64,000 nucleotides of DNA, from positions 53,936 through 117,935 of the forward strand of contig JASBRV010000101.1 in the NCBI GenBank assembly GCA_030149295.1, written 5' to 3'. This document shows positions 52,989 through 64,000 of this stretch, piece by piece (positions within the stretch are counted from its first letter, which is position 1; each line of letters opens with the position of its first letter). Source of the stretch: Bacteriovoracales bacterium (lineage in GTDB: Bacteria > Bdellovibrionota > Bacteriovoracia > Bacteriovoracales > Bacteriovoracaceae). A program made the position numbers and the translations under genes. A model generated the notes under the pieces. That model had not been told where the DNA came from. It saw only the letters and a list, made by a program, of their open reading frames with translations, and searched no databases.

Positions 52989-54449
52989 TCAAAAAGTAAA
53001 GGTTGTTCCTAGTTTAAAGGTAGATTGCTTCACTGTTATACTTTTCACAGGATTTACAAAGCTAGCCTTACTAGAATTTACACCATAAGAAAGATCAAAT
53101 GTCATATTAGGAGCGTAGAGATATTTTCCTCCAATCTCCAATGTATAATTTCTCGTTGAATCATCTTCTCCGTAAACAACAGTTTCCTCTTCAAATCCTG
53201 GATTAAAAATAAATGAAAGCTCGGCAAAAATACGAAAAACTTTTTGGATCGGTATGGAGCCTTTTGCGCCTAAAAGTAAGCCTGTAAAATTGACCTCTGT
53301 AAAACCATCTGCAGAAGATGTATCTAGGCCATAAGTATAATTAGCATATCCTATATAGGCATCTACCTGTGGTCCATAAAAGAAGCCCATGGGTAGATAT
53401 TTATAACCAGCCTTCATTTTAAAGAAAGAATTACCCATACTATTTGATGTGCTCGTTAAACTGCCTTCTTCAGGGGAAAGGGATCCCACGACTCTACTAA
53501 TGTCTAACCCTATCCAATACTGTCTTGTGATCCAAAGGGAAGTTTGAAGATCAATACCAAGAACGGTACCACCCAGCTTCTTCGTGGTCGTATCCGTCTC
53601 GCTACTTGCTGAGCCTTTTCCTATATTAAAAAGAAGTGAAACTTCCCCTAGCTTTCCGAACTCATATTCATTATCTTCAACAAATTTTTTTTGCTCAACT
53701 AAGCCTCTCTGGGCATCTTCTTTTAAAATGATCCAGTCTCCATTCCTTAATTTTTTATTTGTGTCATATTGAAGAACATTCCCCTGAGCCTGGGTTTCTG
53801 TTGAATGTATAATTTTTCCTGTACCTAGCTTTTCACTATCCCAATCTATTACTTCTTTTAGTAACGGATGTTTTCTTTTTCTAGTTGGTCTGGAAATAAA
53901 GACTTCATTTCCCTGAAATAAACTTCTATTGGTACCCACATCAACAGAAAACTGATTTCCCAATACGCCAATTATTAAACCATCGTAGGGGATTTGCTTC
54001 TCATAAACTGACAGCCAGTTTTTTATCGTTTGCGAAAGAACCTTTGGATCATCAGTATTTAATTTTGTTTGTTCCTTAAAGAAAATATCTGTCCCATTTT
54101 CGCCTAGAACCTTTATCGTCAGATCAACACCTTTAACTTCGTTGATTATATCAACCTTGATAAGTGAACCTGTCTTTGTTTTTTCGCTTATGATTTTAAG
54201 GACACGAGGATTTGTCAAAACTGTGTCCAGATTTCTTTTATAATTTGAAAGGATATTTAATATTTCACTATTACTTGTGTAATAACACCAGTCAGAGTCT
54301 TTTAGATAACGTTCAACATCCTCAAAGACCTTAAACCCTAGAGCTCCTCCAACGCTATCTCTTATTGGAAGTAACATGCACCTTCTCATACTCGCTTCAG
54401 CTTGTATGAAGAGGAGTGAAAAAAATAGTAGGATTAAAAATCTTTTCAA
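52989..54449 (-). CDS. Outer-membrane barrel protein with periplasmic N-terminal domain
   Basis: A 486-residue protein with a signal peptide (cleavage after EAS near residue 19). Residues 20-150 resemble periplasmic alpha/beta domains of FlgT/CsgG type (RRCMLLPIRDSVGG, IIS-EKTKTGSLIKVD); 155-260 form an SH3-like segment (QFSVDVGTNRSLFQGNEVFI); 270 to the end shows amphipathic strands ending FKLGTTFTF, a barrel signature. The plan resembles 13048-14025 but is larger. The start is TTG 54449 with AAGG upstream. It is joined to an HTH gene before it and ligA-radA after it. Confidence 0.65.
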   Translation of the reverse strand: MKRFLILLFFSLLFIQAEASMRRCMLLPIRDSVGGALGFKVFEDVERYLKDSDWCYYTSNSEILNILSNYKRNLDTVLTNPRVLKIISEKTKTGSLIKVDIINEVKGVDLTIKVLGENGTDIFFKEQTKLNTDDPKVLSQTIKNWLSVYEKQIPYDGLIIGVLGNQFSVDVGTNRSLFQGNEVFISRPTRKRKHPLLKEVIDWDSEKLGTGKIIHSTETQAQGNVLQYDTNKKLRNGDWIILKEDAQRGLVEQKKFVEDNEYEFGKLGEVSLLFNIGKGSASSETDTTTKKLGGTVLGIDLQTSLWITRQYWIGLDISRVVGSLSPEEGSLTSTSNSMGNSFFKMKAGYKYLPMGFFYGPQVDAYIGYANYTYGLDTSSADGFTEVNFTGLLLGAKGSIPIQKVFRIFAELSFIFNPGFEEETVVYGEDDSTRNYTLEIGGKYLYAPNMTFDLSYGVNSSKASFVNPVKSITVKQSTFKLGTTFTF

Positions 54450-54450
54450 T

Positions 54451-54777
54451 TTAACGCCTTGGTAGATCGGGAAGACTCTGGCTTTGATCTATTTTATTGC
54501 CTTCATAAAGATCTACCAGCATTTTTAAGTCATTATTTTCTTCTTCTAAGACCTTTATCCGATCTTTTAACTCAACTATGGTCATCTTCAGAGAAAGCTC
54601 TTCCCTCTCTTTTTGGTTGACCCTAATTGTATAATTTTCATCTGAGACATAAATGAGATATTTTCCACCCTCTAGTTTGTACTTAACCCTATCTGCCTTT
54701 ATATAGCGTCGAATGGTAGAAACAGAGATGTTTCTATACTGTGAGTACTCAGCAATTGATAGCCATTTACCTTCCAT
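54451..54777 (-). CDS. Excisionase/MerR-like helix-turn-helix protein with coiled coil
   Basis: A 108-residue protein. Residues 1-50 (WLSIAEYSQYRNISVSTIRRYIKADRVKYKLEGGKYLI) are an HTH_17-type winged helix as in excisionase/DNA-binding adaptors; residues 60-95 form a leucine-rich coiled coil. It is the first gene of the operon reaching radA, one base from the barrel gene. It probably regulates, but target sites are not visible. No integrase or att site is near, so a phage link is unsupported. Confidence 0.65.
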   Translation of the reverse strand: MEGKWLSIAEYSQYRNISVSTIRRYIKADRVKYKLEGGKYLIYVSDENYTIRVNQKEREELSLKMTIVELKDRIKVLEEENNDLKMLVDLYEGNKIDQSQSLPDLPRR

Positions 54778-54867
54778 AGATGACCTCCATAGTTAATATT
54801 AAAATAAGATTAGCCATTTTTAAAGATAAGTATTTGAATTTATTCTTAGATTTCCGATAGGAACTTT

Positions 54868-56043
54868 ATGAGAAGAGTAGATCTAAAGAACTTCAAGGGT
54901 AAGAAGGTTGCCCTTGTTATGAGTGGTGGAGTCGTCAAGGCCTCAGCTTGGCATATTGGAGTAGGGCTTGCTCTTGAAGAACTTGGTTTTACCCTTAAAA
55001 GTAACCACAGTGATGAGAGTCAATTAGAAATTTCTACTTATGTTGGTAGTTCTGCCGGAGCACTCATTAGTTTATATTTTGCCTCTGGTTTTAAACCTAT
55101 TGATATTATCTCTTCTCATCTCAATCCAAAGAACGGTGTGATCAAACCTGTGACATATAAAGACATGCTTACCTTTCGAAGAAAGGTTTTAAACCCGCCT
55201 AGAGGTAACAACTACGATCCTTTTTACGAATTTCCCGGAATCGTAAAAAAATTTATCAATCCGCTTCTTAATTTTAATGGTCTTTTTTCCACCATTGGGC
55301 TTAAAAATTACCTAGAGCGGGAAGTACTTCTTAGTAATAACTTTAATGATTACAAAGCCGATGTCTTTGTCGTTGCGACTCAGCTAGATCATAGTCGTAA
55401 AGTTATCTTTTCTAAATTTAAATACCCTAGTCCCTACCACGATAAAACAGCCAGTTATTATACCGGAACACCCATCAGCGAAAGTGTCGCCGCTTCTATG
55501 TCAGTTCCTCCATTTTACAGCCCTAGTCCTGTTACCAATCCAGTAACCGGTAACTTAGACTATTATATTGACGGAGAAATTAGGGAAACATTAAGCACCC
55601 ATGTTGCCATTGATAATAGTTGTGACTTTGTCATAAGCAGCTGGACCCATACTCCTTATCATTACCAAGATGCTATTGGCAGCCTCGTTAATTATGGGCT
55701 CCCTGCAGTTGTGACACAATCCATTTACTTAATGATTCAAAAGAAAATTGTCGCTTCAAGGGCTAGAAGAGCAACAAGCGAAGATATATTAAACACCGTC
55801 AATGAATACTTTAAACGAAATAAATTTGGTGAAGAACACCGTAAAAATATCCTTCGAATTCTCGAGAGAAAACTTAATCATAATCCTAATGTTCACTACG
55901 TAGATATTTATCCAACCCATGAAAATTATGATATCTTCTTTAAAAATAGCTTTTCACTCAATCCCGATAAAATGAGAGAGCTTGTTAAGCTTGGTTACAC
56001 AAGAACTATCGAAATTTTCAGAAGGCATGAATGGGAAAGTTAG
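54868..56043 (+). CDS. Patatin-like phospholipase
   Basis: A 391-residue patatin-family hydrolase without signal peptide. The oxyanion-hole element is SGGVVKA (residues 19-25), the nucleophile Ser62 sits in YVGSSAGAL (GxSxG), and the catalytic Asp235-Gly236 is in YIDGE. These families release fatty acids from phospholipids. AGGA precedes ATG 54868. It overlaps the MltD-like transglycosylase by 13 bases, pairing membrane- and wall-degrading activity. How it would reach a membrane outside the cytoplasm is not clear. Confidence 0.85.
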   Translation: MRRVDLKNFKGKKVALVMSGGVVKASAWHIGVGLALEELGFTLKSNHSDESQLEISTYVGSSAGALISLYFASGFKPIDIISSHLNPKNGVIKPVTYKDMLTFRRKVLNPPRGNNYDPFYEFPGIVKKFINPLLNFNGLFSTIGLKNYLEREVLLSNNFNDYKADVFVVATQLDHSRKVIFSKFKYPSPYHDKTASYYTGTPISESVAASMSVPPFYSPSPVTNPVTGNLDYYIDGEIRETLSTHVAIDNSCDFVISSWTHTPYHYQDAIGSLVNYGLPAVVTQSIYLMIQKKIVASRARRATSEDILNTVNEYFKRNKFGEEHRKNILRILERKLNHNPNVHYVDIYPTHENYDIFFKNSFSLNPDKMRELVKLGYTRTIEIFRRHEWES

Positions 56044-57392
56044 TTTTAATACTTTTCACAAATTTGGTGTTTGGCTTTAACCCACAAAATATTTTTCAGG
56101 ACGACTTAACGCTTACAGATAGTCTCACCATGAAAAAAAGCGGTATTAAAAAAAGCAATACAACCGAAGTTGTTTTTAAATCCTATCTCCAAGACCCCAA
56201 AAATAGAGTTTTTAAAGATTTTAAAATACCCAATGCATTGAAAAAAAGGGTCGAGTTTTGGTTTCGCGTTTATACTCAATATGAGAGTCATAACTCTGTC
56301 GTTCATGATATCGAAAACCTTGGTCTCATTTACGATGTCATTGATTTTAGCGATTTTAAAAAGACCGTCTTGAACAAGAACACTCGTTACAGTCTTCAAA
56401 ACAAAGCAATGAGAGGTGTTATTGCAGATTACAAAAAAGCCTTTAAAAAACTTAGCAAAGGTAATTGTCGAGAAAAGAAATGCATGCAAATCCTTGAGGC
56501 GATTAAAGACGTAAATTTCACCATCCCCAAAAATAAAAGAAAAAGGTTACAGTTTTTTTCCAATCTTTCCAAAAACCTAAGAACTCAAACCGGCCAAAAG
56601 GATCACATACTTACCGGACTTAAAAATCTCAGTGGCTATCAAGAAACAGTTGAAAAGCTTTTTCAAGAGTTTGACCTTCCCCATGACCTTTTGGCCATTA
56701 GTTTCCTAGAATCAAGTTTTAATATTCACGCTAAATCCAAAGTTGGTGCTACAGGTCCCTGGCAATTTATGAGGATTATTGGAAAACACTTTTTTGTTCA
56801 AAACAAGTTCGTCGATCAAAGAAAAAGTGCTGTCCTTAGTACTTCTGGCGCCCTTCACCTTTTGAAGCAAAACCTTCAAGTTATGGATCGCTGGGACTTG
56901 GCCGTTAATGCCTATAATAGCGGCACAGGCCTTTTACGAAGAGGAGTTAAATCCCTTAAAAGACGTGGCTTTTCTGATCCCGGTGTCCCTGAGCTTATCA
57001 AACATTTTAAACATGGGAACTGGGGATTTGCAGCGAAAAACTTTTACTCTGAGTTTTTGGCACTTGTTTACACTCTTGCCTATAAAAATGAAATTTATAA
57101 TAAACAATTTATCGAAAAAGATGGCTTAATTGATGTCTATGTCACAAAGTGTCGCATCCCTCTTTTAAAACTTTTACCATCACTTAAAAGTAGCAAACAC
57201 AATATCATGGCACTCAACAATCATCTCAGCCGACGATATCGAAGAAGTTCTTTTCCAAAAGGCACCGTGGTTTTATCTGATGTAAAACTAACAGAGAGAA
57301 AATATTTAAAGCTTGACCATAAATATCTAAGAAAGAGATATCCCAAGAACTTGAGACGCTATGTAAGCAATCAAAGCTGTTCAAGTAAATAA
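56031..57392 (+). CDS. MltD-like lytic transglycosylase
   Basis: A 453-residue protein with a short hydrophobic signal (KLVLILFTNLVFG) and an SLT domain in residues 210-340: LAISFLESSFN with catalytic Glu227, KVGATGPWQFM and VNAYNSGTGLLRRG. The C-terminal 100 residues are basic and lack a recognisable LysM repeat that MltD proteins usually carry. It cuts glycan strands. The start lies inside the patatin gene; its end overlaps the large lipoprotein gene by 22 bases (convergent). Confidence 0.8.
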   Translation: MGKLVLILFTNLVFGFNPQNIFQDDLTLTDSLTMKKSGIKKSNTTEVVFKSYLQDPKNRVFKDFKIPNALKKRVEFWFRVYTQYESHNSVVHDIENLGLIYDVIDFSDFKKTVLNKNTRYSLQNKAMRGVIADYKKAFKKLSKGNCREKKCMQILEAIKDVNFTIPKNKRKRLQFFSNLSKNLRTQTGQKDHILTGLKNLSGYQETVEKLFQEFDLPHDLLAISFLESSFNIHAKSKVGATGPWQFMRIIGKHFFVQNKFVDQRKSAVLSTSGALHLLKQNLQVMDRWDLAVNAYNSGTGLLRRGVKSLKRRGFSDPGVPELIKHFKHGNWGFAAKNFYSEFLALVYTLAYKNEIYNKQFIEKDGLIDVYVTKCRIPLLKLLPSLKSSKHNIMALNNHLSRRYRRSSFPKGTVVLSDVKLTERKYLKLDHKYLRKRYPKNLRRYVSNQSCSSK

Positions 57393-59497
57393 GACGAAGG
57401 AGAACAATAGGTTCTTAAAAAGTCTTGGGTTCCATCTTTATAATCAACTCGAAGATTAAAGATTCCTTCTTCATTACCTAAAAGAAAAAGCTTCTCACTC
57501 ATTTGAGATATTTCAGATGAAAAGACACCCTCACTATCAAGATAAGCCGTATCGTAGACGCTAGGTCCTCTGTCACTTTCGCCAAAAACCCTAATATCCC
57601 TGACGGGTTTTCTTAGGTTTATTTGAACTAGACATTCTTGATTTAAGCCTTCAATTTGAAAAGCGCTAAGAATCTCCCCTATAAATTCTCTAGAAGGTAC
57701 TGTAACTTTTCTATCCCCGTCGATACCAACAAAGATTGAGTCACTGAGATGATTAAATTCAAGATAGGTTCTACTCCCTTTAATCATCCATGGTGTAGAA
57801 ACTTTGAATTCACCCGGAACAATTAATTCAGGGTGATTACCCGTTAAGAAATCAATAATTTTATCTTGTGACATAGGAAGTGGCTTACTTTCCCTGCCAA
57901 GAGTGTGGCGAATGAACGTTTCCATTTTGAATTCTGCTGGAGCCACCATCTTACTAAAGTCGTAGGTAATTTCATCTGGAGCTACAAAAGTTATTTTTGA
58001 AGTCTCTTGACCATTAATGCCGAGATACCTTGTATTAATATTTCCAGGCTCGACACCAAAGAATAGGATGTATTGAACTGTTTCGTTTTCTTTTGCTCTA
58101 GAGAAACTTTCATTCAAAAGGAGTCGGTGCTGATAAATTTGGCCCTTAACTCCACTTTTTTCAATTTCTACATCTTCAATAAAGTCCCCTAAATCGACAA
58201 GATAATAGCCTCCATAACCATCAAGATTATGGTCCTCTAAATATTTGAACATTGACTCCTGAGTGATCATTGGTATTTCAAACTTTGAATACTCACTACC
58301 TAGAGGAATCTCAAAAGTTGTTCGCATATAATAATTCTTTGCAATACTACCTCTTAAAACTCCAGCATTTCCCACTAGTGAGTAGTCAAAGTTAATTCGT
58401 CCCTCATTAAAATCCTCATAAACTTTTGAATCATCATAAGTTGGTATAAAGTTGAAGTTATTAACTAGGCCATCGAGGCTAACACCTAAATTAGCGTTTA
58501 TTGCAAAAAGACTGATTCTGTTTTTACCTTGGTTTTCGCTTGGATTGTTGTCGTCTCTTGTTTCTGTAAGTTTATCGCCAAGAAGATCCGCTAAAGATTC
58601 TTGTGGCTTCACCTGAGGAACTATGCGTTTTTGGTTCAAAGATCCACCCATCTCACGTTCGATAACCTTTCTTACTTCACTTGATAGGGATACTTTTGCT
58701 ACATCATGGATATTTTCATTTTCTTCCTTGTAGTCGATCATTACTAATTCATCATTTGCGCTAGAAGCTTTTCCTTTTGGTAAAGGTTTTACAGGATCTA
58801 TGGTGATCTCTTCAGGTTGAAACATGGCAAGCATTTCCGGATCAGTGGGATTGTATGCTTTTTTCTCTGATGATGCCTGGCTAACAATAACTTCATCCTT
58901 TATAGGTGAAGTTGTTTTTTCTGGTAGCAATTCTTGTTCGTTTAACGCCAATAGCCTTTCTTCTAAATTCGATGGCAATTGGTCCTGCCAGGTTACAAGC
59001 TTTACTTTTGATTCCGACTTAAATCCGTAATGCTCTATTGGAAAGTTATTATTTATTTCATATTTTGGAGCTTGCTCTTTTGGGTCTTTTTCAATCAATC
59101 GCGATGGTTTTGTTAGCTTAACCTCTTCAATTTTTTTTGGATTCTCTACCTGAACTTCATAGGATTTTTTAACAGGAACTTCGTATGCGACAGTTTTCTT
59201 TTTTTCCTGAACAAAAACTTGTTTTTCAACTTTAGGCTTTAATTCTAATTTCTTTTTTGAAGCACGCTTCAAAACTGTTGCTAACGTTTCTTTCTCTTCC
59301 TGTTTCTCTAAAAGGCTTTTACTCTCAGGAGCTTTTTTAAGTTTTAATCTAGGCAGGGCTTTAGAACCAAAACCTTCAATCTGAGGAATTTTTAAAGTTA
59401 TTGAATTACTTTGCTCTTTAAGCGCACTACAACCCTGCCCCAAAACGAGAAGATAAATAATTGTTAATAGGCCCCAACTTAAAACCTTTTTCATCAT
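57371..59497 (-). CDS. Large lipoprotein with Lys/Glu/Pro-rich spacer
   Basis: From ATG 59497 the product has 708 residues. The signal peptide ends in LGQGC (Cys23). Residues 30-330 are disordered, rich in Lys, Glu, Pro and Val (for example EKQVFVQEKKK), as in TonB-like periplasm-spanning linkers. Residues 340-708 look like beta-rich globular domains (GVLRGSIAKNYYM, RTTFEIPLGSEYSK, SRTYLEFNHLSD). I recognise no family. It could reach through the periplasm or be surface-exposed. It is transcribed alone, downstream of the atp terminator, with no clear ribosome site. Confidence 0.6.
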   Translation of the reverse strand: MMKKVLSWGLLTIIYLLVLGQGCSALKEQSNSITLKIPQIEGFGSKALPRLKLKKAPESKSLLEKQEEKETLATVLKRASKKKLELKPKVEKQVFVQEKKKTVAYEVPVKKSYEVQVENPKKIEEVKLTKPSRLIEKDPKEQAPKYEINNNFPIEHYGFKSESKVKLVTWQDQLPSNLEERLLALNEQELLPEKTTSPIKDEVIVSQASSEKKAYNPTDPEMLAMFQPEEITIDPVKPLPKGKASSANDELVMIDYKEENENIHDVAKVSLSSEVRKVIEREMGGSLNQKRIVPQVKPQESLADLLGDKLTETRDDNNPSENQGKNRISLFAINANLGVSLDGLVNNFNFIPTYDDSKVYEDFNEGRINFDYSLVGNAGVLRGSIAKNYYMRTTFEIPLGSEYSKFEIPMITQESMFKYLEDHNLDGYGGYYLVDLGDFIEDVEIEKSGVKGQIYQHRLLLNESFSRAKENETVQYILFFGVEPGNINTRYLGINGQETSKITFVAPDEITYDFSKMVAPAEFKMETFIRHTLGRESKPLPMSQDKIIDFLTGNHPELIVPGEFKVSTPWMIKGSRTYLEFNHLSDSIFVGIDGDRKVTVPSREFIGEILSAFQIEGLNQECLVQINLRKPVRDIRVFGESDRGPSVYDTAYLDSEGVFSSEISQMSEKLFLLGNEEGIFNLRVDYKDGTQDFLRTYCSPSSYLLEQL

Positions 59498-59560
59498 TTC
59501 TATTGTCACAAAGACCAGAAAAATTTCTACCTCCGGGCACCTTTTTCACCTCCTTTTTAG

Positions 59561-59645
59561 CTAGTCATCACCAAAGTCCCAAAAAGTTGACAAAAAAAAG
59601 CCCTTCTAAAACAGAAGGGCTTTTGAGTAGTCATGACTAGTCATC
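59561..59645. repeat. Three TAGTCAT repeats with overlapping palindromes
   Basis: TAGTCAT occurs at 59562, 59628 and 59638, with the flanking CTAGTCATC at 59561 and 59637. TAGTCATGACTA (59628-59639) and ATGACTAGTCAT (59633-59644) are perfect overlapping palindromes. They flank the atp terminator and lie upstream of the large lipoprotein gene, so an operator is possible. Confidence 0.35.
59592..59624 (-). terminator. Intrinsic terminator of the atp operon
   Basis: On the minus strand AAAAGCCCTTCT (59624-59613) pairs with AGAAGGGCTTTT (59607-59596) around a five-base loop, extended by further T to 59592. It lies 27 bases past the atpC stop codon. Confidence 0.92.
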
Positions 59646-59650
59646 TTTTT

Positions 59651-60070
59651 TTATTTCGCCTTTTCCGCCAGTTGAATTCTAAGCTGAGCTCTTTCAACCT
59701 TACGACGATATTTTTCAACCTCGTCATCTGTCATAGGCTCTTCTGAACTTAGATGACTCTTGGCATTTTCAAGGGCCCTAGTTGCCCTTTCTACATCAAT
59801 TTCATGATTTTCTTCTGAAGTGTGAGACATAATGATGACTTTATTTTCTAGAACCTTACAAATTCCGTAAGTGACTGAAAAATGTCTATCAGGATCGTCT
59901 GCACCACCAAAAATTGAAAGTGTACCAGTACCCAATCTATTAATAATGTGGGTGTGGTGCGGAAGGACATTTATCTGACCCCTTACTGTAGGAATAATAA
60001 GAGATTCCGCAGGAATGTCCTTCGCTACGACTTTTTCTGGTGTAAGAAGGTCAACTGTAAAATAGTTCAT
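59651..60070 (-). CDS. atpC: F1F0 ATP synthase epsilon subunit
   Basis: A 139-residue protein with the N-terminal beta sandwich (FTVDLLTPEKVV, IPTVRGQINVLPHHTHIIN) and a helical C-terminus (ERATRALENAKSHL) of AtpC. It couples the F1 head to the rotor and can inhibit ATP hydrolysis. It ends the atp operon 28 bases after atpD. Confidence 0.94.
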   Translation of the reverse strand: MNYFTVDLLTPEKVVAKDIPAESLIIPTVRGQINVLPHHTHIINRLGTGTLSIFGGADDPDRHFSVTYGICKVLENKVIIMSHTSEENHEIDVERATRALENAKSHLSSEEPMTDDEVEKYRRKVERAQLRIQLAEKAK

Positions 60071-60098
60071 GCTATATACCTTTTAATTAAAGCCTATT

Positions 60099-62389
<2,291 letters not shown>

Positions 62390-62412
62390 TTTAGCTACCT
62401 AATTGACTTGTA

Positions 62413-64000
<1,588 letters not shown>

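Noticed and set aside
54451..54777. Excisionase-like gene as a prophage remnant
   Set aside because: No integrase, att repeats or phage genes nearby, and composition matches the surroundings.

Overview
The window is a dense, AT-rich bacterial chromosome segment with no phage, insertion sequence, integron or CRISPR. About 63 protein genes and one tRNA are packed with overlapping stops and starts and very short gaps; no gene-free stretch exceeds about 260 bases. Many predicted lipoproteins and outer-membrane barrels, NtrC-type sigma-54 regulation, electron-transfer flavoprotein fatty-acid oxidation, a fused isobutyryl-CoA mutase, several peptidoglycan-cutting enzymes and frequent TTG/GTG starts suggest a Gram-negative of the Bdellovibrionota, probably the Bacteriovorax/Halobacteriovorax side. 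That placement is inference from gene content and composition, not from a marker-gene comparison.

Layout. 1-1183: start of icmF (minus, cut by the window edge) and a ferredoxin-like protein. 1180-6538: a minus-strand operon of a membrane protein, a CHASE2 sensor kinase, an NtrC-type regulator, and divergent LspA-like and Lgt-like proteins. 6749-9475: an endonuclease IV family enzyme, small unknowns, a lipoprotein, a PilZ-like membrane protein and a small ferredoxin. 9456-12797: a minus-strand envelope operon with a LysM lipoprotein, an inactive M48-like lipoprotein, an AmgK-like kinase and a MurU-like nucleotidyltransferase. 13048-14700: barrel protein, small lipoprotein, folK. 14786-17724: acyl-CoA dehydrogenase with etfB and etfA. 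17752-21081: acidic secreted protein, then Mrp ATPase, DUF4388-like protein and ribbon-helix-helix protein.

21237-26475: HAMP-like membrane protein and Slt70-type transglycosylase (plus), then ychF, pth and prs (minus). 26509-26584 is tRNA-Gln(TTG). 26645-36046: PBP1-type synthase, a porin-like protein, a large secreted protein, priA, an unknown and galU. 36087-40359: a plus-strand envelope operon (barrel, CFI-box protein, LptF/G permease, ArnT-like transferase). 40428-47072: def, fmt, rpe, hutH, hutU, hutI, tightly coupled. 47091-49824: Kazal-like lipoprotein, TlpA-like thioredoxin, pilin-like protein, glpK. 49805-54777: HTH protein, barrel protein, ligA, radA (minus). 54868-57392: patatin-like hydrolase and MltD-like transglycosylase. 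57371-59497: a large lipoprotein. 59651-64000: atpH (partial), atpA, atpG, atpD, atpC.

How it fits together. Peptidoglycan synthesis, cutting and recycling, lipoprotein maturation and outer-membrane construction dominate the accessory part, among standard translation, replication/repair and energy genes. The points most worth following are the two-component operon carrying its own divergent lipoprotein-maturation pair, a strong intrinsic terminator that sits inside signal-peptide codons, and mutually exclusive hairpins in front of a barrel-protein operon.
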